A DNA stretch of 64,000 nt from Clostridiales bacterium (GTDB lineage: Bacteria > Bacillota > Clostridia > Peptostreptococcales > Anaerovoracaceae): the NCBI GenBank assembly GCA_015243575.1, contig CP042469.1, positions 4,058,929-4,122,928 on the forward strand, in the 5' to 3' direction. Positions 27,888-37,687 of this stretch are shown here, one piece after another. Each line of letters opens with the position of its first letter. The first letter of the stretch is position 1. The notes below the pieces were generated by a model that was not told the origin of the DNA, searched no databases, and saw only the letters and a program-made list of their open reading frames with translations. Both the position numbers and the translations under genes were made by a program.

Positions 27888-29135
27888 ATGCGGGAAATGA
27901 TTAAGCTGGATCTTTCAAGATCCCGGGTAGATGCGCAGGAGCTGCAGGCCGCTGCAGCCGGTCTTGAGGAAGCCAAAGCAAAACTTTGGTCAGGTGAGGA
28001 ACCTTTCACAGGCTGGGTGAAGCTGCCCTTTGATTATGACAGAACAGAGCTGGAAGAGGTTCTGGCTGCAGCAGAGCAGATTCAAAAACAATGCGATATC
28101 CTGGTTGTCATAGGGATCGGGGGATCCTATCTCGGCGCTCAGGCAGCCATCAGTACTCTTAAGTCAGGCAAAGATAATGTGCCTGAGGTTTGTTTCGCTG
28201 GACAAAATCTGAGCGGAACCTATCACAAAGAGCTTCTGGATCGGATCAAGGACAAAGAACTTTGCCTTTGTGTCATTTCAAAGTCAGGAACTACGACGGA
28301 ATCCAGCGTAGCCTTTTCCATTTTGAAGGATGAACTGTACCGAAAATACGGGAAGGAAGAGGCTGCAAAAAGAATCTACGCCATTACCGATGCCAATAAG
28401 GGAATTCTACGGGAAGAGACTGCCCGGGAGGGATATGTCTCATTCGTTGTACCGGACGATATCGGAGGCCGCTACTCTGTTCTGACTGCCGTTGGGCTGC
28501 TGCCCATCGCTGCAGCCGGAATTGATATCAAGGAGATGCTTGCAGGAGCGGAAAGCGCTGCTGCTGCTGAAAAAGAGGATCGTGGAGCTGCTGCTTCGCT
28601 GGCGGCGGCGAGAATGGCGCTGCTGAGCAGAGGCAAAGCCATCGAAGTATTTGAATACTACGAACCAAGCCTTTTCTTCTTCGGGGAATGGCTGAAGCAG
28701 CTGTTCGGGGAAAGTGAAGGAAAAGATGGCAAGGGGATCTTCCCTGCGGCACTGCAGTTCAGTACGGACCTGCATTCCATGGGACAGTTTCTTCAGGATG
28801 GAAATCAGATCTTCTTTGAGACCGTACTCAATGTGATGAAGCCCGCTCAGGATATTCTGGTTCCGGAAAGTGCCGGCCAGCTGCTTGCGGGAAAAAGCAT
28901 GAATGAGATTAATCAGGCCGCAGTGGAAGGGGTTATTGCTGCTCATGAGGCAGTAGGAGTTCCGATCATCAAGCTGGAAATTCCGGAGCTGACTCCTTAT
29001 TATTTCGGACAGATGGTCTACTTCTTTGAAACCACCTGTGCAGTCAGCGGATACTTGAACGGCGTCAATCCGTTTGATCAGCCTGGCGTGGAAAGCTATA
29101 AATCCGAAATGCGCAAGGTACTGATGAAATTGTAG
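27888..29135 (+). CDS. pgi: Glucose-6-phosphate isomerase
   Basis: Glycolytic isomerase of glucose-6-phosphate and fructose-6-phosphate. Phosphate-binding motifs VIGIGGSYLGAQAAI and VISKSGTTTE are intact, as is the C-terminal DQPGVESYK with its catalytic lysine. At 415 residues it is slightly shorter than the usual 450 of Bacillota enzymes. Ribosome binding site GGAGGAATTCTCC is ideal. It may also feed hexose-phosphate into the sugar-nucleotide pathways of this window. Confidence 0.95.
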   Translation: MREMIKLDLSRSRVDAQELQAAAAGLEEAKAKLWSGEEPFTGWVKLPFDYDRTELEEVLAAAEQIQKQCDILVVIGIGGSYLGAQAAISTLKSGKDNVPEVCFAGQNLSGTYHKELLDRIKDKELCLCVISKSGTTTESSVAFSILKDELYRKYGKEEAAKRIYAITDANKGILREETAREGYVSFVVPDDIGGRYSVLTAVGLLPIAAAGIDIKEMLAGAESAAAAEKEDRGAAASLAAARMALLSRGKAIEVFEYYEPSLFFFGEWLKQLFGESEGKDGKGIFPAALQFSTDLHSMGQFLQDGNQIFFETVLNVMKPAQDILVPESAGQLLAGKSMNEINQAAVEGVIAAHEAVGVPIIKLEIPELTPYYFGQMVYFFETTCAVSGYLNGVNPFDQPGVESYKSEMRKVLMKL

Positions 29136-29347
29136 TGCGGCGTGTTCTCTGCTTCGTGATAAATAATAGTTGAAAATTCGCCTAAAAAGAGGTACGCTAT
29201 ATTCGTGCAATCGCACGTTGGTTGTTGGAGTAACAGTCGGATTTTTGAAAGTCCGGCGGTAGGGCTCGCAGTAACATAGGAAGGCGCTGATTTGTTTCAG
29301 GGCATAGAAGAATACGTACGGCGGGCGTGTTAGTTGGAGGAACAGGA
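29136..29347. other. Intergenic spacer between pgi and hbd
   Basis: Apart from small hairpins (CGTGC/GCACG around 29204-29217) and the ribosome binding site TTGGAGGA of the next gene, I see no recognisable RNA family or terminator here. Confidence 0.3.
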
Positions 29348-30193
29348 ATGAAAAAGATTGGAGTTTTAGGGACTGGAACCATGGGTGCCGGAATCATCCA
29401 GGTACTCGCTCAGAACGGTTACGAGGTAGTTCTTCGTGCCAGAAGAGAAAGCTCAGTTGAAAAAGGAATTGCTACGGTTAGCAAGAATCTTGACAGACTG
29501 GTAGCAAAAGAAAAAATCACTGCGGCTGATAAAGATGCCATCATGGCGAGAATTAACGGTTCGACGGATATCAGCATCGTTGCAGATGCAGACTTGATCA
29601 TTGAAGCGGCCACTGAGGATATGGCATCCAAAAAAGCGCTTTTTGCAGAGCTGGATCAGCTTTGTAAGCCGGGTACAATTATCGCCACCAATACGTCCTC
29701 TCTTTCTATCACTGAAATTGCAGCGGCTACAGGAAGAGCAGATAAGATTATAGGCATGCACTTCTTTAACCCTGTTCCAATGATGAAGCTCGTTGAGATC
29801 ATCAAAGGTCTTGCAACTTCAGACGAAACGAGAGATGCAATCCTTGAACTCACAAAGAGCCTTGGAAAAACACCTGTTGAAGTAGAGGAAGCTCCTGGAT
29901 TTGTAGTGAACAGAATCCTGATTCCTATGATCAATGAAGGAATCGGTATCCTGGCTGACGGAGTAGCTAAAGCGGAAGACATCGATCAGGCTATGATGCT
30001 GGGTGCAAATCATCCAATGGGACCTCTCGCTCTTGGCGATCTGGTAGGTCTTGATGTTTGCCTGGCGATCATGGAAGTACTTCACGCTGAGTACGGCGAG
30101 GATAAGTACAGACCCCATCCTCTTCTAAAGAAGATGGTCAGAGGCGGAAAACTGGGAAGAAAGACCGGCGAAGGCTTCTACAAATATAATTAA
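29348..30193 (+). CDS. hbd: 3-hydroxybutyryl-CoA dehydrogenase
   Basis: NAD(P)-dependent oxidation/reduction of 3-hydroxybutyryl-CoA and acetoacetyl-CoA, central to butyrate-type fermentation. [20 protein letters not shown] is the N-terminal Rossmann motif. [17 protein letters not shown] and [11 protein letters not shown]-like text ([12 protein letters not shown]) are family signatures. At 281 residues it has the usual length. ATG 29348 has GGAGGA upstream; an upstream GTG would only add seven residues. Unusually, no crotonase, thiolase or acyl-CoA dehydrogenase gene is adjacent, so this copy stands alone. Confidence 0.95.
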   Translation: MKKIGVLGTGTMGAGIIQVLAQNGYEVVLRARRESSVEKGIATVSKNLDRLVAKEKITAADKDAIMARINGSTDISIVADADLIIEAATEDMASKKALFAELDQLCKPGTIIATNTSSLSITEIAAATGRADKIIGMHFFNPVPMMKLVEIIKGLATSDETRDAILELTKSLGKTPVEVEEAPGFVVNRILIPMINEGIGILADGVAKAEDIDQAMMLGANHPMGPLALGDLVGLDVCLAIMEVLHAEYGEDKYRPHPLLKKMVRGGKLGRKTGEGFYKYN

Positions 30194-30304
30194 GAGAAGG
30201 ATTCTTAGGAAGCATTGATTCCGTAAGTTGTGCTAGGAAAGGCTGATTCATTCCGCGCGCAGCTGGCGTAAAGGCGCGCTTCCGGAAACAGATACAACAA
30301 TATA

Positions 30305-31282
30305 ATGAAAACTTTTATCAAAACTTTTATAGCAGGATTAATCATATTTACCGTAATCTTAGTCCCCATTCGTTGGGGACTAAGTCTTGTAGGCGAAACC
30401 AGGGTATTCAGCGGAACAGAAAACCTCATGGAAGACATGCCCTCCCTGGTGGATCCGGACAGCCCGTTTTTTGAGGCATTTAAAGACAAGAAAAGAGTAA
30501 ACATCCTGATGCTGGGCGTAAATGACGGAATGACCGACACCATCATGCTGGGAAGCTATGATCTGGACGCACAGCACGTTGACGTAATCTCAATACCGCG
30601 TGATACATATTATCCCAGAGAGGGAGCTAAGAGTGCCGCGGCAAAGAAGATCAACGCCATTTACAATGTAAACAAGGCGGTGGGAACTGCGGCAGCGGTC
30701 AGTGACGTGCTGTTCGGAATGCCGATCAACTACTATGTTGTCATTGATTATGATGTCGTGCGCAAGGTTGTTGATTCCATGGGCGGAGTGCCTATGAACA
30801 TTACATTCCACATGCACTACACCGATCCGTACGACAAACCCCCGCTCAAGATTGATATTGCTGAAGGCTATCAGGTTCTTAACGGTGACAAAGCAGTGCA
30901 GTTCCTCCGCTTCCGTAAGGGCAACGGCGGATATGCCGGCTATCCTGAAGGAGATATCGGAAGAATCAAAGCACAGCAGGAATTTGTCAAATCAGCATTT
31001 CGCCAGGCGCTCGGCCTCAGTCTTCCAAAAGTTGCTGCGACCACGCTGGAAAATGTAGATTCTGATCTGCCTCTTTCAATGGCAGCAAAACTTGCGGGAA
31101 AGGCTGTCAGACTGGACGGAGAGGATATGCAAACCTATATGCTTCCTGGAAAGTCAGGGACGAAGGATGGTTTGTCCTATTGGTTCGCCGATGAGGATGA
31201 GATCGAAAACATGTTGATGGAAATCTATAATACCGTCCCGGAAAATCCGGAAACAGACGGTGAACAAGAAAATAATATGTAA
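30305..31282 (+). CDS. LytR-CpsA-Psr (LCP) family protein 1
   Basis: Membrane-anchored phosphotransferase family that attaches undecaprenyl-linked glycans or teichoic acids to peptidoglycan. One N-terminal membrane helix (about residues 5-25) precedes the extracellular LCP domain with RVNILMLGVNDGMTDTIML, ISIPRDTYYPREG and FRKGNGGYAG...GDIGRIKAQQEF. The conserved Arg and Asp residues that bind the pyrophosphate lipid are present. It is followed by a terminator and a paralogue. This is the likely final attachment enzyme for the locus at 1-19228. Confidence 0.92.
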   Translation: MKTFIKTFIAGLIIFTVILVPIRWGLSLVGETRVFSGTENLMEDMPSLVDPDSPFFEAFKDKKRVNILMLGVNDGMTDTIMLGSYDLDAQHVDVISIPRDTYYPREGAKSAAAKKINAIYNVNKAVGTAAAVSDVLFGMPINYYVVIDYDVVRKVVDSMGGVPMNITFHMHYTDPYDKPPLKIDIAEGYQVLNGDKAVQFLRFRKGNGGYAGYPEGDIGRIKAQQEFVKSAFRQALGLSLPKVAATTLENVDSDLPLSMAAKLAGKAVRLDGEDMQTYMLPGKSGTKDGLSYWFADEDEIENMLMEIYNTVPENPETDGEQENNM

Positions 31283-31294
31283 CAAAAAAATAAT

Positions 31295-31328
31295 ATAGGG
31301 AATTATGGTTCCCTATTTATTTTTTTTG
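31295..31328 (+). terminator. Rho-independent terminator after LCP gene 1
   Basis: ATAGGGAA at 31295-31302 pairs perfectly with TTCCCTAT at 31309-31316 and is followed by a T-rich tract to 31327. Confidence 0.85.
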
Positions 31329-31469
31329 CAAAAAGGTATAAAATATAACGACTAATGGATATGCTAGAATGATAATTTGACCTAAAATTGACTTTTGACG
31401 TTGGCAGCAGCCCAAATTTAAATTAGCAGCAATATTCTGAGTAACGGGGGAAAGAGAGATAACGTAAAT

Positions 31470-32534
31470 ATGGGAACAGAGATTAAAAATAACAGCAACA
31501 ACGAGGCAAATAGGACCGGGAGCGCAGGCTCAGGGAATAAAAGCAATCAAACAAGTCAAAAAAACAAGCAGGTAACGCCGGCACTGAGCTTTGTCAGAAC
31601 CTTCTTGCTCGCATTCGTCGTATTTGTATTACTATGTATACCGGGAATGTCAATTTTTGGTGAGGTTTCCGACTACAATCCGTTCGATCCGGAGGGGGAC
31701 GATGTGGTTCTAAGGGAGCAGTTTCCGACGATCGTAGATGAAAACAGTCCTTTTTTTGATGCCTTTTCAGATAAAAACAGAGTCAACATTCTACTTCTTG
31801 GGGTAAATGGTGGGTTGACGGATACGATCATGCTGGCCAGCTTTGATACCGATGCAAAACACGTGGATCTGATCTCTGTGCCGAGGGACACCTATTATCA
31901 CAGGGAAGGCTACAATAGTGACGGCGAGAACAAGATCAATGCTGCCTACCGAAAGGATCCGGTAAACACCGCCAAAGCAGTCAGTGAAGTTCTTTTGGGA
32001 ATGCCGATCAACTACTATGTTGTGGTCGATTACAATGGCGTTGCCAAAATCGTAGATGCCATGGGGGGCGTTCCCATGGACATCAAATTCGACATGAAAT
32101 ACAGCGACCCTTATGATAAACCGCCACTGAACATCAATATAAAAAAGGGATATCAAGTCCTGGACGGAAAGACATCGGTTCAATTTCTCAGATATCGAAA
32201 AGGATACCTTGAAGGAGATATCGGACGTGTAAAGGCACAGCAAGAGTTTATGAAGTCTGCGTTTAAACAATCCATAGGCTTCGATCTGCCGAAGATCGCA
32301 AAGACGGTATTTGAAAATGTGAAATCAGACATCAATCTTGGAACTGCTACTAAATTAGCAAAGAATGCAATGGGAATCTCCGCTGAGGATATTGAAACCT
32401 ACATGATTCCTGCAACACCGCTTCCTGATCCGCCGTTCTATGTGATACCGAACGCAGAAGGAATTGCGGAAATGATAAACAAGATCTACTCGATCGAACC
32501 GAAGACAACTACGGAAGCAGCCATTACGCAGTAG
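31470..32534 (+). CDS. LytR-CpsA-Psr (LCP) family protein 2
   Basis: Paralogue of the preceding gene with the same LCP signatures: RVNILLLGVNGGLTDTIML, ISVPRDTYYHREG and YRKGYLEGDIGRVKAQQEF. It differs in a longer Asn/Ser/Lys/Gln-rich cytoplasmic N-terminus (about 35 residues) before its single membrane helix. The two genes are separated by a terminator and their own leaders, so they can be expressed separately. Duplicate LCP enzymes with different glycan specificity are common in Bacillota. Confidence 0.92.
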   Translation: MGTEIKNNSNNEANRTGSAGSGNKSNQTSQKNKQVTPALSFVRTFLLAFVVFVLLCIPGMSIFGEVSDYNPFDPEGDDVVLREQFPTIVDENSPFFDAFSDKNRVNILLLGVNGGLTDTIMLASFDTDAKHVDLISVPRDTYYHREGYNSDGENKINAAYRKDPVNTAKAVSEVLLGMPINYYVVVDYNGVAKIVDAMGGVPMDIKFDMKYSDPYDKPPLNINIKKGYQVLDGKTSVQFLRYRKGYLEGDIGRVKAQQEFMKSAFKQSIGFDLPKIAKTVFENVKSDINLGTATKLAKNAMGISAEDIETYMIPATPLPDPPFYVIPNAEGIAEMINKIYSIEPKTTTEAAITQ

Positions 32535-33002
32535 CTGCTTCCAATCTCTTTCGATATGTGCAGAGAGCCCGGTGAAATGTGAAAATAGGGCTTTCTGTAA
32601 CACCTTTCAATAGAAGCTTTCATCATGATAAACTCAGCAAACTCTTATAAATCTTAGCAAACTCAGTTAACTCAATAAATCTTAATAAACCCGATAAAAC
32701 TCAATAAACTAAATAAAACGCAGGAAAATGCGCAAAAACTCGGATTGTAATTACCCGTAAGGTGATTTATAATAGACATGCAATAATCTTGGAAAATGAA
32801 ATAGTAATCTAAATGACCTTTCTATGGATTCTTCAGGCAGTGTAACAACCGCCGCCCTATACTTTTTCACAAACGGATACTATCACTCATGGTTGGAATC
32901 TATGCTTTGTTTGTTTCAAACGTAGTTTTGCCATGAACCTATACATAACTATGATTTGAAATCAAATAAGCCATTTTAAATGAAAATCCAACAGGAGGAT
33001 AT
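32535..33002 (+). promoter_or_regulatory. Long rho leader region with promoter
   Basis: A 468-base gap with three parts. 32629-32719 is a G-depleted stretch with repeated AAACTC/ATAAATCTTA words. TTGTAA at 32745-32750 and TATAAT at 32768-32773 (17-base spacer) form a strong promoter. An untranslated leader of about 220 bases then runs to the AGGAGG of rho and includes a C-rich, G-poor stretch around 32837-32890. Rho genes are often autoregulated through such leaders; that function here is inference. Confidence 0.55.
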
Positions 33003-34952
33003 ATGGATATAGAGATATTACAAAGCAAAAAGATTGCCGAACTGCGTGAAATCGCAAAAACCATCGGGCTTGAGCATGCTGAAAAGATGAGAAAAGCAGA
33101 ATTGGTTCAGGCTATTAGCGGGCAGCAGGAGGAAAAGGGTCAATCGGATAGTGCTGCGCAGGAAAGCGCTGATACCGTCAAACCAGAAGCGGCTGCCAAT
33201 ACCGTCAAACCAGAAGTGACTGCCAATACCGAGGCCTCTGCAGAGCCAGCAGGAACGGAAAAAACAGTGAAACCGAGGGGCAGGGCACCGAAATCTGGAA
33301 AAGAGGCAACGCTGACAAAGGCACCGGCAGTATTTGCACAGGAGCCGGAGACTGCACAATCTCAGCCAGCTGCTGCTGCACCGATGAAGGGCCAGCGTGA
33401 AGCCTCAAGAAGGAAGTCTGCTTTTTCTGCGCCAGCCCCATCAGCTGCCACTCCAACTCCGGCTGCAGAATCCTCGCAAAATCAGGCAAACCAGGCTGCA
33501 AGGCCGACTCCAGCTCCAGCACCTTCGCCCAATCAGGTAACGCAGGCGAATCGGGCTGCTACACCAACGCAGGCTGCAGTACATTCGCCAAATCAGGCAA
33601 CGCAGGCCGCTCCCACGACAACACAGCCTACGCCCACGGCAACACAGACTGCGCCCTCGCCAAATTATGCTGCTGCTCAGACTCAGGCTCAGGCTGCTGC
33701 GCCCTCAACGACGCAGGCAAGCTCTGCTGCTCCTTCTCAGGCAGCTGCTGCCACTCCAACGCAGCATCATTCTTCCGCATCTTCCTCGGCTCCTTCCGAA
33801 GAACCGGCAAAAAAGCAGCAAGAGCAGAGAGAAGATCGGCCTGAAGTGGAGGGAATTCTTGAAATAGCGGAAGGCGGTTTCGGTTTCCTTAGATTCCACA
33901 ATTTCTTGACCAGCGATAAGGATGTTTACGTCTCACCTTCTCAAATCAGAAGATTTAATCTCAAAACGGGAGATAAATTAAAAGGAATCACAAGACGGCC
34001 AAACGAAGGCGAAAAGTTTGGTGCTTTGCTTTATGTCAACACCGTCAACGGAGATGAACCTGGCGTTGCCATAAGGAGGCCGGATTTTGATGACCTTACT
34101 CCGATCTTCCCCAACCAGAGAATTACACTGGAAAGCGGAGCGACGGAGCTTTCGATGCGTCTCATTGACCTTGTGGCCCCTATCGGAAAGGGTCAGAGAG
34201 GATTGATTGTAGCGCCTCCGAAGGCGGGAAAAACAGTGCTCTTGAAAAAGGTTGCAAACAGCATAGAGAAAATTTATCCGGACATCGAAATGATTGTACT
34301 TCTTGTAGATGAACGTCCGGAGGAAGTAACCGATATGCAAAGGTCTATTGGTGGTGAGGTAATCTATTCTACCTTTGACGAGCTTCCCCAAAATCATGTA
34401 AAGGTTGCAGAGATGGTTCTTGCGAGAGCCCAGCGTTTAGTGGAGCACGGAAAAGACGTGGTCATTCTTCTTGATAGTATCACAAGGCTTGCGAGAGCCT
34501 ACAATTTGGTAATTCCGCCAACAGGGCGTACTCTTTCCGGAGGCCTTGATCCCGGTGCGCTTCATAAACCGAAAAAATTCTTCGGAGCGGCCAGAAAGAT
34601 GGAAGAGGGCGGAAGCATCACCATTCTTGCTACTGCGCTGATTGAAACCGGAAGCCGTATGGACGACATGATCTTTGAAGAATTCAAAGGTACGGGAAAT
34701 ATGGAACTCCATCTGGACAGAAAGCTCTCCGAAAAGAGAATCTTCCCGGCCATCAACCTGAATAAATCGGGAACCAGAAGAGAAGATCTTCTGATGAGCC
34801 AGGAGGAGCTGGAAGCGGTTTGGACCATGAGACGAGCCATGTCCAATATCGGAACTCAGGAAGTTACGGAAAATATCATTGATCAGCTTGCTCATACAAA
34901 GAACAACGCCGATTTCATCAGGATTATTAAAAAAACAAAGCTGGAGGCGTAA
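33003..34952 (+). CDS. rho: Transcription termination factor Rho with large disordered insert
   Basis: Hexameric RNA helicase ending transcription. The N-terminal Rho_N/SAP helix bundle (residues 1-40, ILQSKKIAELREIAKTIG) is followed by about 240 residues of low-complexity Ala/Gln/Pro/Thr/Ser sequence. The cold-shock RNA-binding domain starts at EGILEIAEGGFGFLR (about residue 283). The RecA-like core has APPKAGKTVLLKK (Walker A), VLLVDERPEE and VILLDSITRLARAYN. At 649 residues it is 230 longer than standard Rho, all due to the insert. Ribosome binding site AGGAGG is ideal. The core looks fully functional. Confidence 0.96.
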   Translation: MDIEILQSKKIAELREIAKTIGLEHAEKMRKAELVQAISGQQEEKGQSDSAAQESADTVKPEAAANTVKPEVTANTEASAEPAGTEKTVKPRGRAPKSGKEATLTKAPAVFAQEPETAQSQPAAAAPMKGQREASRRKSAFSAPAPSAATPTPAAESSQNQANQAARPTPAPAPSPNQVTQANRAATPTQAAVHSPNQATQAAPTTTQPTPTATQTAPSPNYAAAQTQAQAAAPSTTQASSAAPSQAAAATPTQHHSSASSSAPSEEPAKKQQEQREDRPEVEGILEIAEGGFGFLRFHNFLTSDKDVYVSPSQIRRFNLKTGDKLKGITRRPNEGEKFGALLYVNTVNGDEPGVAIRRPDFDDLTPIFPNQRITLESGATELSMRLIDLVAPIGKGQRGLIVAPPKAGKTVLLKKVANSIEKIYPDIEMIVLLVDERPEEVTDMQRSIGGEVIYSTFDELPQNHVKVAEMVLARAQRLVEHGKDVVILLDSITRLARAYNLVIPPTGRTLSGGLDPGALHKPKKFFGAARKMEEGGSITILATALIETGSRMDDMIFEEFKGTGNMELHLDRKLSEKRIFPAINLNKSGTRREDLLMSQEELEAVWTMRRAMSNIGTQEVTENIIDQLAHTKNNADFIRIIKKTKLEA

Positions 34953-34962
34953 GCATTAGTCA

Positions 34963-35955
34963 ATGGATTTCAACAAAATATTTATTAAAAACGCAAACCC
35001 CACGAAAGTAGGCGGTCAAGCTGTTCTGGAAGGGATCATGATGAAGGGGGAGGACCGTACCGCTGTTGTCGTCCGAAAACCTGACGGAAAGCTCCATATC
35101 AAAACAGAACTGCTGAAAAAGCCGGGAGGCTGGAAAAAGATACCGATTCTTCGAGGCGTATTCATTTTCATAGACTCTCTTGTCACAGGCACCCGAACGC
35201 TGCTGTACTCGGCAGAAGTGCTCGAGGCATGTGAAGGCGTCGAGACAGAAAAAGACAAGCTTACGCTCTGGATGGAAAAAAGATTTGGCGAAACGAACGC
35301 GTTCAATGCAATGCTTTATTTATCTGTCGTTTTAGCCATACTATTTACAGTAGGAATCTTTATTATTGCACCTACAGCGGTGGTCAGTGTATTCAAATAT
35401 CTCACCGTTAACGAGGTGGCCTTAAATCTCATAGAAGGCGTATTTAGAATTGCACTGTTTGTTCTCTATATTCTTCTGATTTCAAAAATGAAGGATATCC
35501 AGACGGTATTTCAATTTCATGGAGCGGAGCATAAATGCATTCACTGTTATGAAAATGGGCTGGAGCTGACACCGGAAAACTGCAAGGATTTTCTGACGCT
35601 GCATCCAAGATGCGGAACCAGCTTCCTGATGTTTGTAATGGTGATCAGCCTGCTGTTGTTCTCACTGCTGGGCTGGCCCAATCTAATTTGGAGAATTGCA
35701 TCGCGCCTGCTTTTGGTTCCTGTAATTGCTGGACTCTCCTATGAATTGCTGAGATGGGCAGGACGGAGCGACTCCCCGGTGGTAAAGATCCTCAGCGTAC
35801 CTGGACTATTACTTCAGAAACTGACGACGAAGGAGCCGGGGCTTGCGCAGCTTGAGGTTGCCGTCGCCGCCATGAAGGCGGTTCTGGTTCCGGTGAATAC
35901 ACCGGTGTATGAGGGTGAATGCGATCTAAATGGACAGTTAATGACAAAACATTAA
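34963..35955 (+). CDS. yqhQ: DUF1385 membrane protein (YqhQ family)
   Basis: Conserved protein of unknown function found in many Bacillota beside prmC, prfA and rpmE, as here. The N-terminal NPTKVGGQAVLEGIMMKG is the DUF1385 signature. RGVFIFIDSLVTGTRTL and QFHGAEHKCIHCYENG with LHPRCGTSFL are other conserved blocks. About four membrane helices are visible in the second half. It begins 10 bases after rho and is probably co-transcribed. Confidence 0.9.
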   Translation: MDFNKIFIKNANPTKVGGQAVLEGIMMKGEDRTAVVVRKPDGKLHIKTELLKKPGGWKKIPILRGVFIFIDSLVTGTRTLLYSAEVLEACEGVETEKDKLTLWMEKRFGETNAFNAMLYLSVVLAILFTVGIFIIAPTAVVSVFKYLTVNEVALNLIEGVFRIALFVLYILLISKMKDIQTVFQFHGAEHKCIHCYENGLELTPENCKDFLTLHPRCGTSFLMFVMVISLLLFSLLGWPNLIWRIASRLLLVPVIAGLSYELLRWAGRSDSPVVKILSVPGLLLQKLTTKEPGLAQLEVAVAAMKAVLVPVNTPVYEGECDLNGQLMTKH

Positions 35956-36044
35956 AATTTTTATAAAGTAAGCCGATAAATATATTAGGACGATTGAAAG
36001 CAATAGTCGCGGTTTTCCTTGTATGGCAACAGGAGTGAGCATTT

Positions 36045-36965
36045 ATGAGCCTAATTATCAAAGAACTATTACGAATTGGAGAGACTGCCCTGGATAAGGC
36101 AGGCTGCCTTGATCCGAAAATTGACGCAGAGCTGATTATGATGTTTCTGCTTACGTTGAACAAGCAACAGCTTTTTATTAAATCACCTTCGCTTCTCGAT
36201 GAAAAATCCTGTGAGGCATATTTTAAACTGATTGACATTCGGGCAGGAGGTATGCCTGTTCAGTATATTACCGGAGAGCAGGAATTTATGGGGATTTCCT
36301 TTAAGGTCAATGAGAACGTATTGATCCCCAGACAGGATACAGAAACCCTTGTAGAGGAAATCATCAAAATCGCAAAAGAGAAGGCTGGGCAGAAAAAAGC
36401 GCCCAGGGGAGGCTGGCAAATTCTTGACCTGTGCTGCGGCAGCGGAGCCATTGGAGTCAGTCTAAGCAAGTATATCAGAGACGCCAAGGTCACAGCTTCC
36501 GATGTGAGTGCTAAAGCCATTTCTGTGGCTAAAGAAAACGCAGCGGCTGCAGGAGTGAGCAAACAGATCAAATTTATGGAGAGTGATCTCTTTGGAGCCT
36601 TCCGAAAAGGCTTGGGAGGAATGAAGTTCCACATCATTGCATCCAACCCGCCCTATATCCGAAGGGATATCATACCAACCCTTCAAAGAGAAGTGGCAGA
36701 GCATGAACCGCTGCTGGCGCTTGACGGTGGAGAGGACGGGCTGAAATTTTACCGAAGGATTCTTGCCGAGGCACCGGACTATCTGAGACCCCAAGGGCTG
36801 CTGTTTCTGGAAATCGGCCATGATCAAGGAGAAGCGGTTTCTTCCCTTGCCGATGACATGGAACGCTTTGAAGCCATTGATATTATAAAGGATCTTGCCG
36901 GACACGACCGGGTGGTAACCTGCAAGCTGAAGGAACCTGCAAAAGGTCAGCGACGGACAAAATAG
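36045..36965 (+). CDS. prmC: Release factor glutamine methyltransferase
   Basis: Methylates the glutamine of the GGQ motif in release factors RF1 and RF2. The N-terminal helical domain includes YITGEQEFMG. The methyltransferase domain has LDLCCGSGAIGVSL (SAM motif I) and the substrate-binding IIASNPPYI. At 306 residues it is slightly longer than average because of a polar C-terminus. The target gene prfA follows within 800 bases. Confidence 0.94.
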   Translation: MSLIIKELLRIGETALDKAGCLDPKIDAELIMMFLLTLNKQQLFIKSPSLLDEKSCEAYFKLIDIRAGGMPVQYITGEQEFMGISFKVNENVLIPRQDTETLVEEIIKIAKEKAGQKKAPRGGWQILDLCCGSGAIGVSLSKYIRDAKVTASDVSAKAISVAKENAAAAGVSKQIKFMESDLFGAFRKGLGGMKFHIIASNPPYIRRDIIPTLQREVAEHEPLLALDGGEDGLKFYRRILAEAPDYLRPQGLLFLEIGHDQGEAVSSLADDMERFEAIDIIKDLAGHDRVVTCKLKEPAKGQRRTK

Positions 36966-37156
36966 AAGATGTAAAGCTAAAAAACTAAATAAAAGAGAAC
37001 GAATCGATTTCTGAAGAAAATATGAAATTATACCATAATTTATAAATATTATAGAGCCGCTGCTTGAGGCAGGGCAATGGACTGAGCATGATAGAGACCT
37101 GGGGTAAGGATAAACTGCTTCCAAATGTTGCATTTTGATTACAAGCAAAAAAGTAC

Positions 37157-37185
37157 TTGCCTATTCAGGCAGCTTATGCTAATAT
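37157..37185 (+). promoter_or_regulatory. Probable rpmE promoter
   Basis: TTGCCT at 37157-37162 and TAATAT at 37180-37185 have a 17-base spacer and lie about 65 bases upstream of rpmE. The -10 box is imperfect. Confidence 0.5.
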
Positions 37186-37249
37186 GTAATAGCTATCGTT
37201 TAGAACAGAATATTTAAGATAGATATCTATTCGGAAAGAGGTGAAAAGC

Positions 37250-37450
37250 ATGAAGGAAGGAATCCATCCAAACTATAAGGAATGTACGGTTACATGTGCA
37301 TGTGGAAACACATTTGTTACTAAATCGATGAAGGATGAACTTAGATTAGATGTATGCTCTGCTTGCCATCCGTTCTTTACGGGTCAGCAAAAGTTTATCA
37401 ATCGCGGTGGTCGTGTAGAGAAGTTCAAGAAAAAGTTCAATATCGAATAA
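37250..37450 (+). CDS. rpmE: 50S ribosomal protein L31 (zinc-binding type)
   Basis: 66-residue large-subunit protein. CTVTCACGN and DVCSACHPF hold the zinc-ligand cysteines, so this is the C+ form expressed when zinc is sufficient. ATG 37250 is chosen because AGAGGTG sits six bases before it and the protein then has the normal length; an in-frame GTG at 37241 lies inside that Shine-Dalgarno. A strong terminator follows, so rpmE is probably monocistronic. Confidence 0.96.
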   Translation: MKEGIHPNYKECTVTCACGNTFVTKSMKDELRLDVCSACHPFFTGQQKFINRGGRVEKFKKKFNIE

Positions 37451-37460
37451 TAGCAAAATT

Positions 37461-37490
37461 AACTGGAAATTCTCATTTCCAGTTTTTTTT
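37461..37490 (+). terminator. Rho-independent terminator of rpmE
   Basis: AACTGGAAAT pairs with ATTTCCAGTT around a TCTC loop, followed by seven or more T residues. Confidence 0.93.
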
Positions 37491-37608
37491 AGGTTCCATT
37501 CATGCTATAATAGTTCCGACCTATTACAAACTCACCCTACCAATAGGAATGAAAACGACTTTTTAAGCCTTAGCGGTTCTGCCGCCAGGTTTTGATGTTT
37601 TTGAAAAA

Positions 37609-37637
37609 GTGACAGAATAAAAATAAGCTGATATAAT
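37609..37637 (+). promoter_or_regulatory. Probable prfA promoter
   Basis: GTGACA at 37609-37614 and TATAAT at 37632-37637 are 17 bases apart. The gene starts about 50 bases downstream. Confidence 0.6.
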
Positions 37638-37687
37638 ATAAAGTTAAATGAGATTAAATGAAATTTATGTAAGATTAGGAGTAGAGA

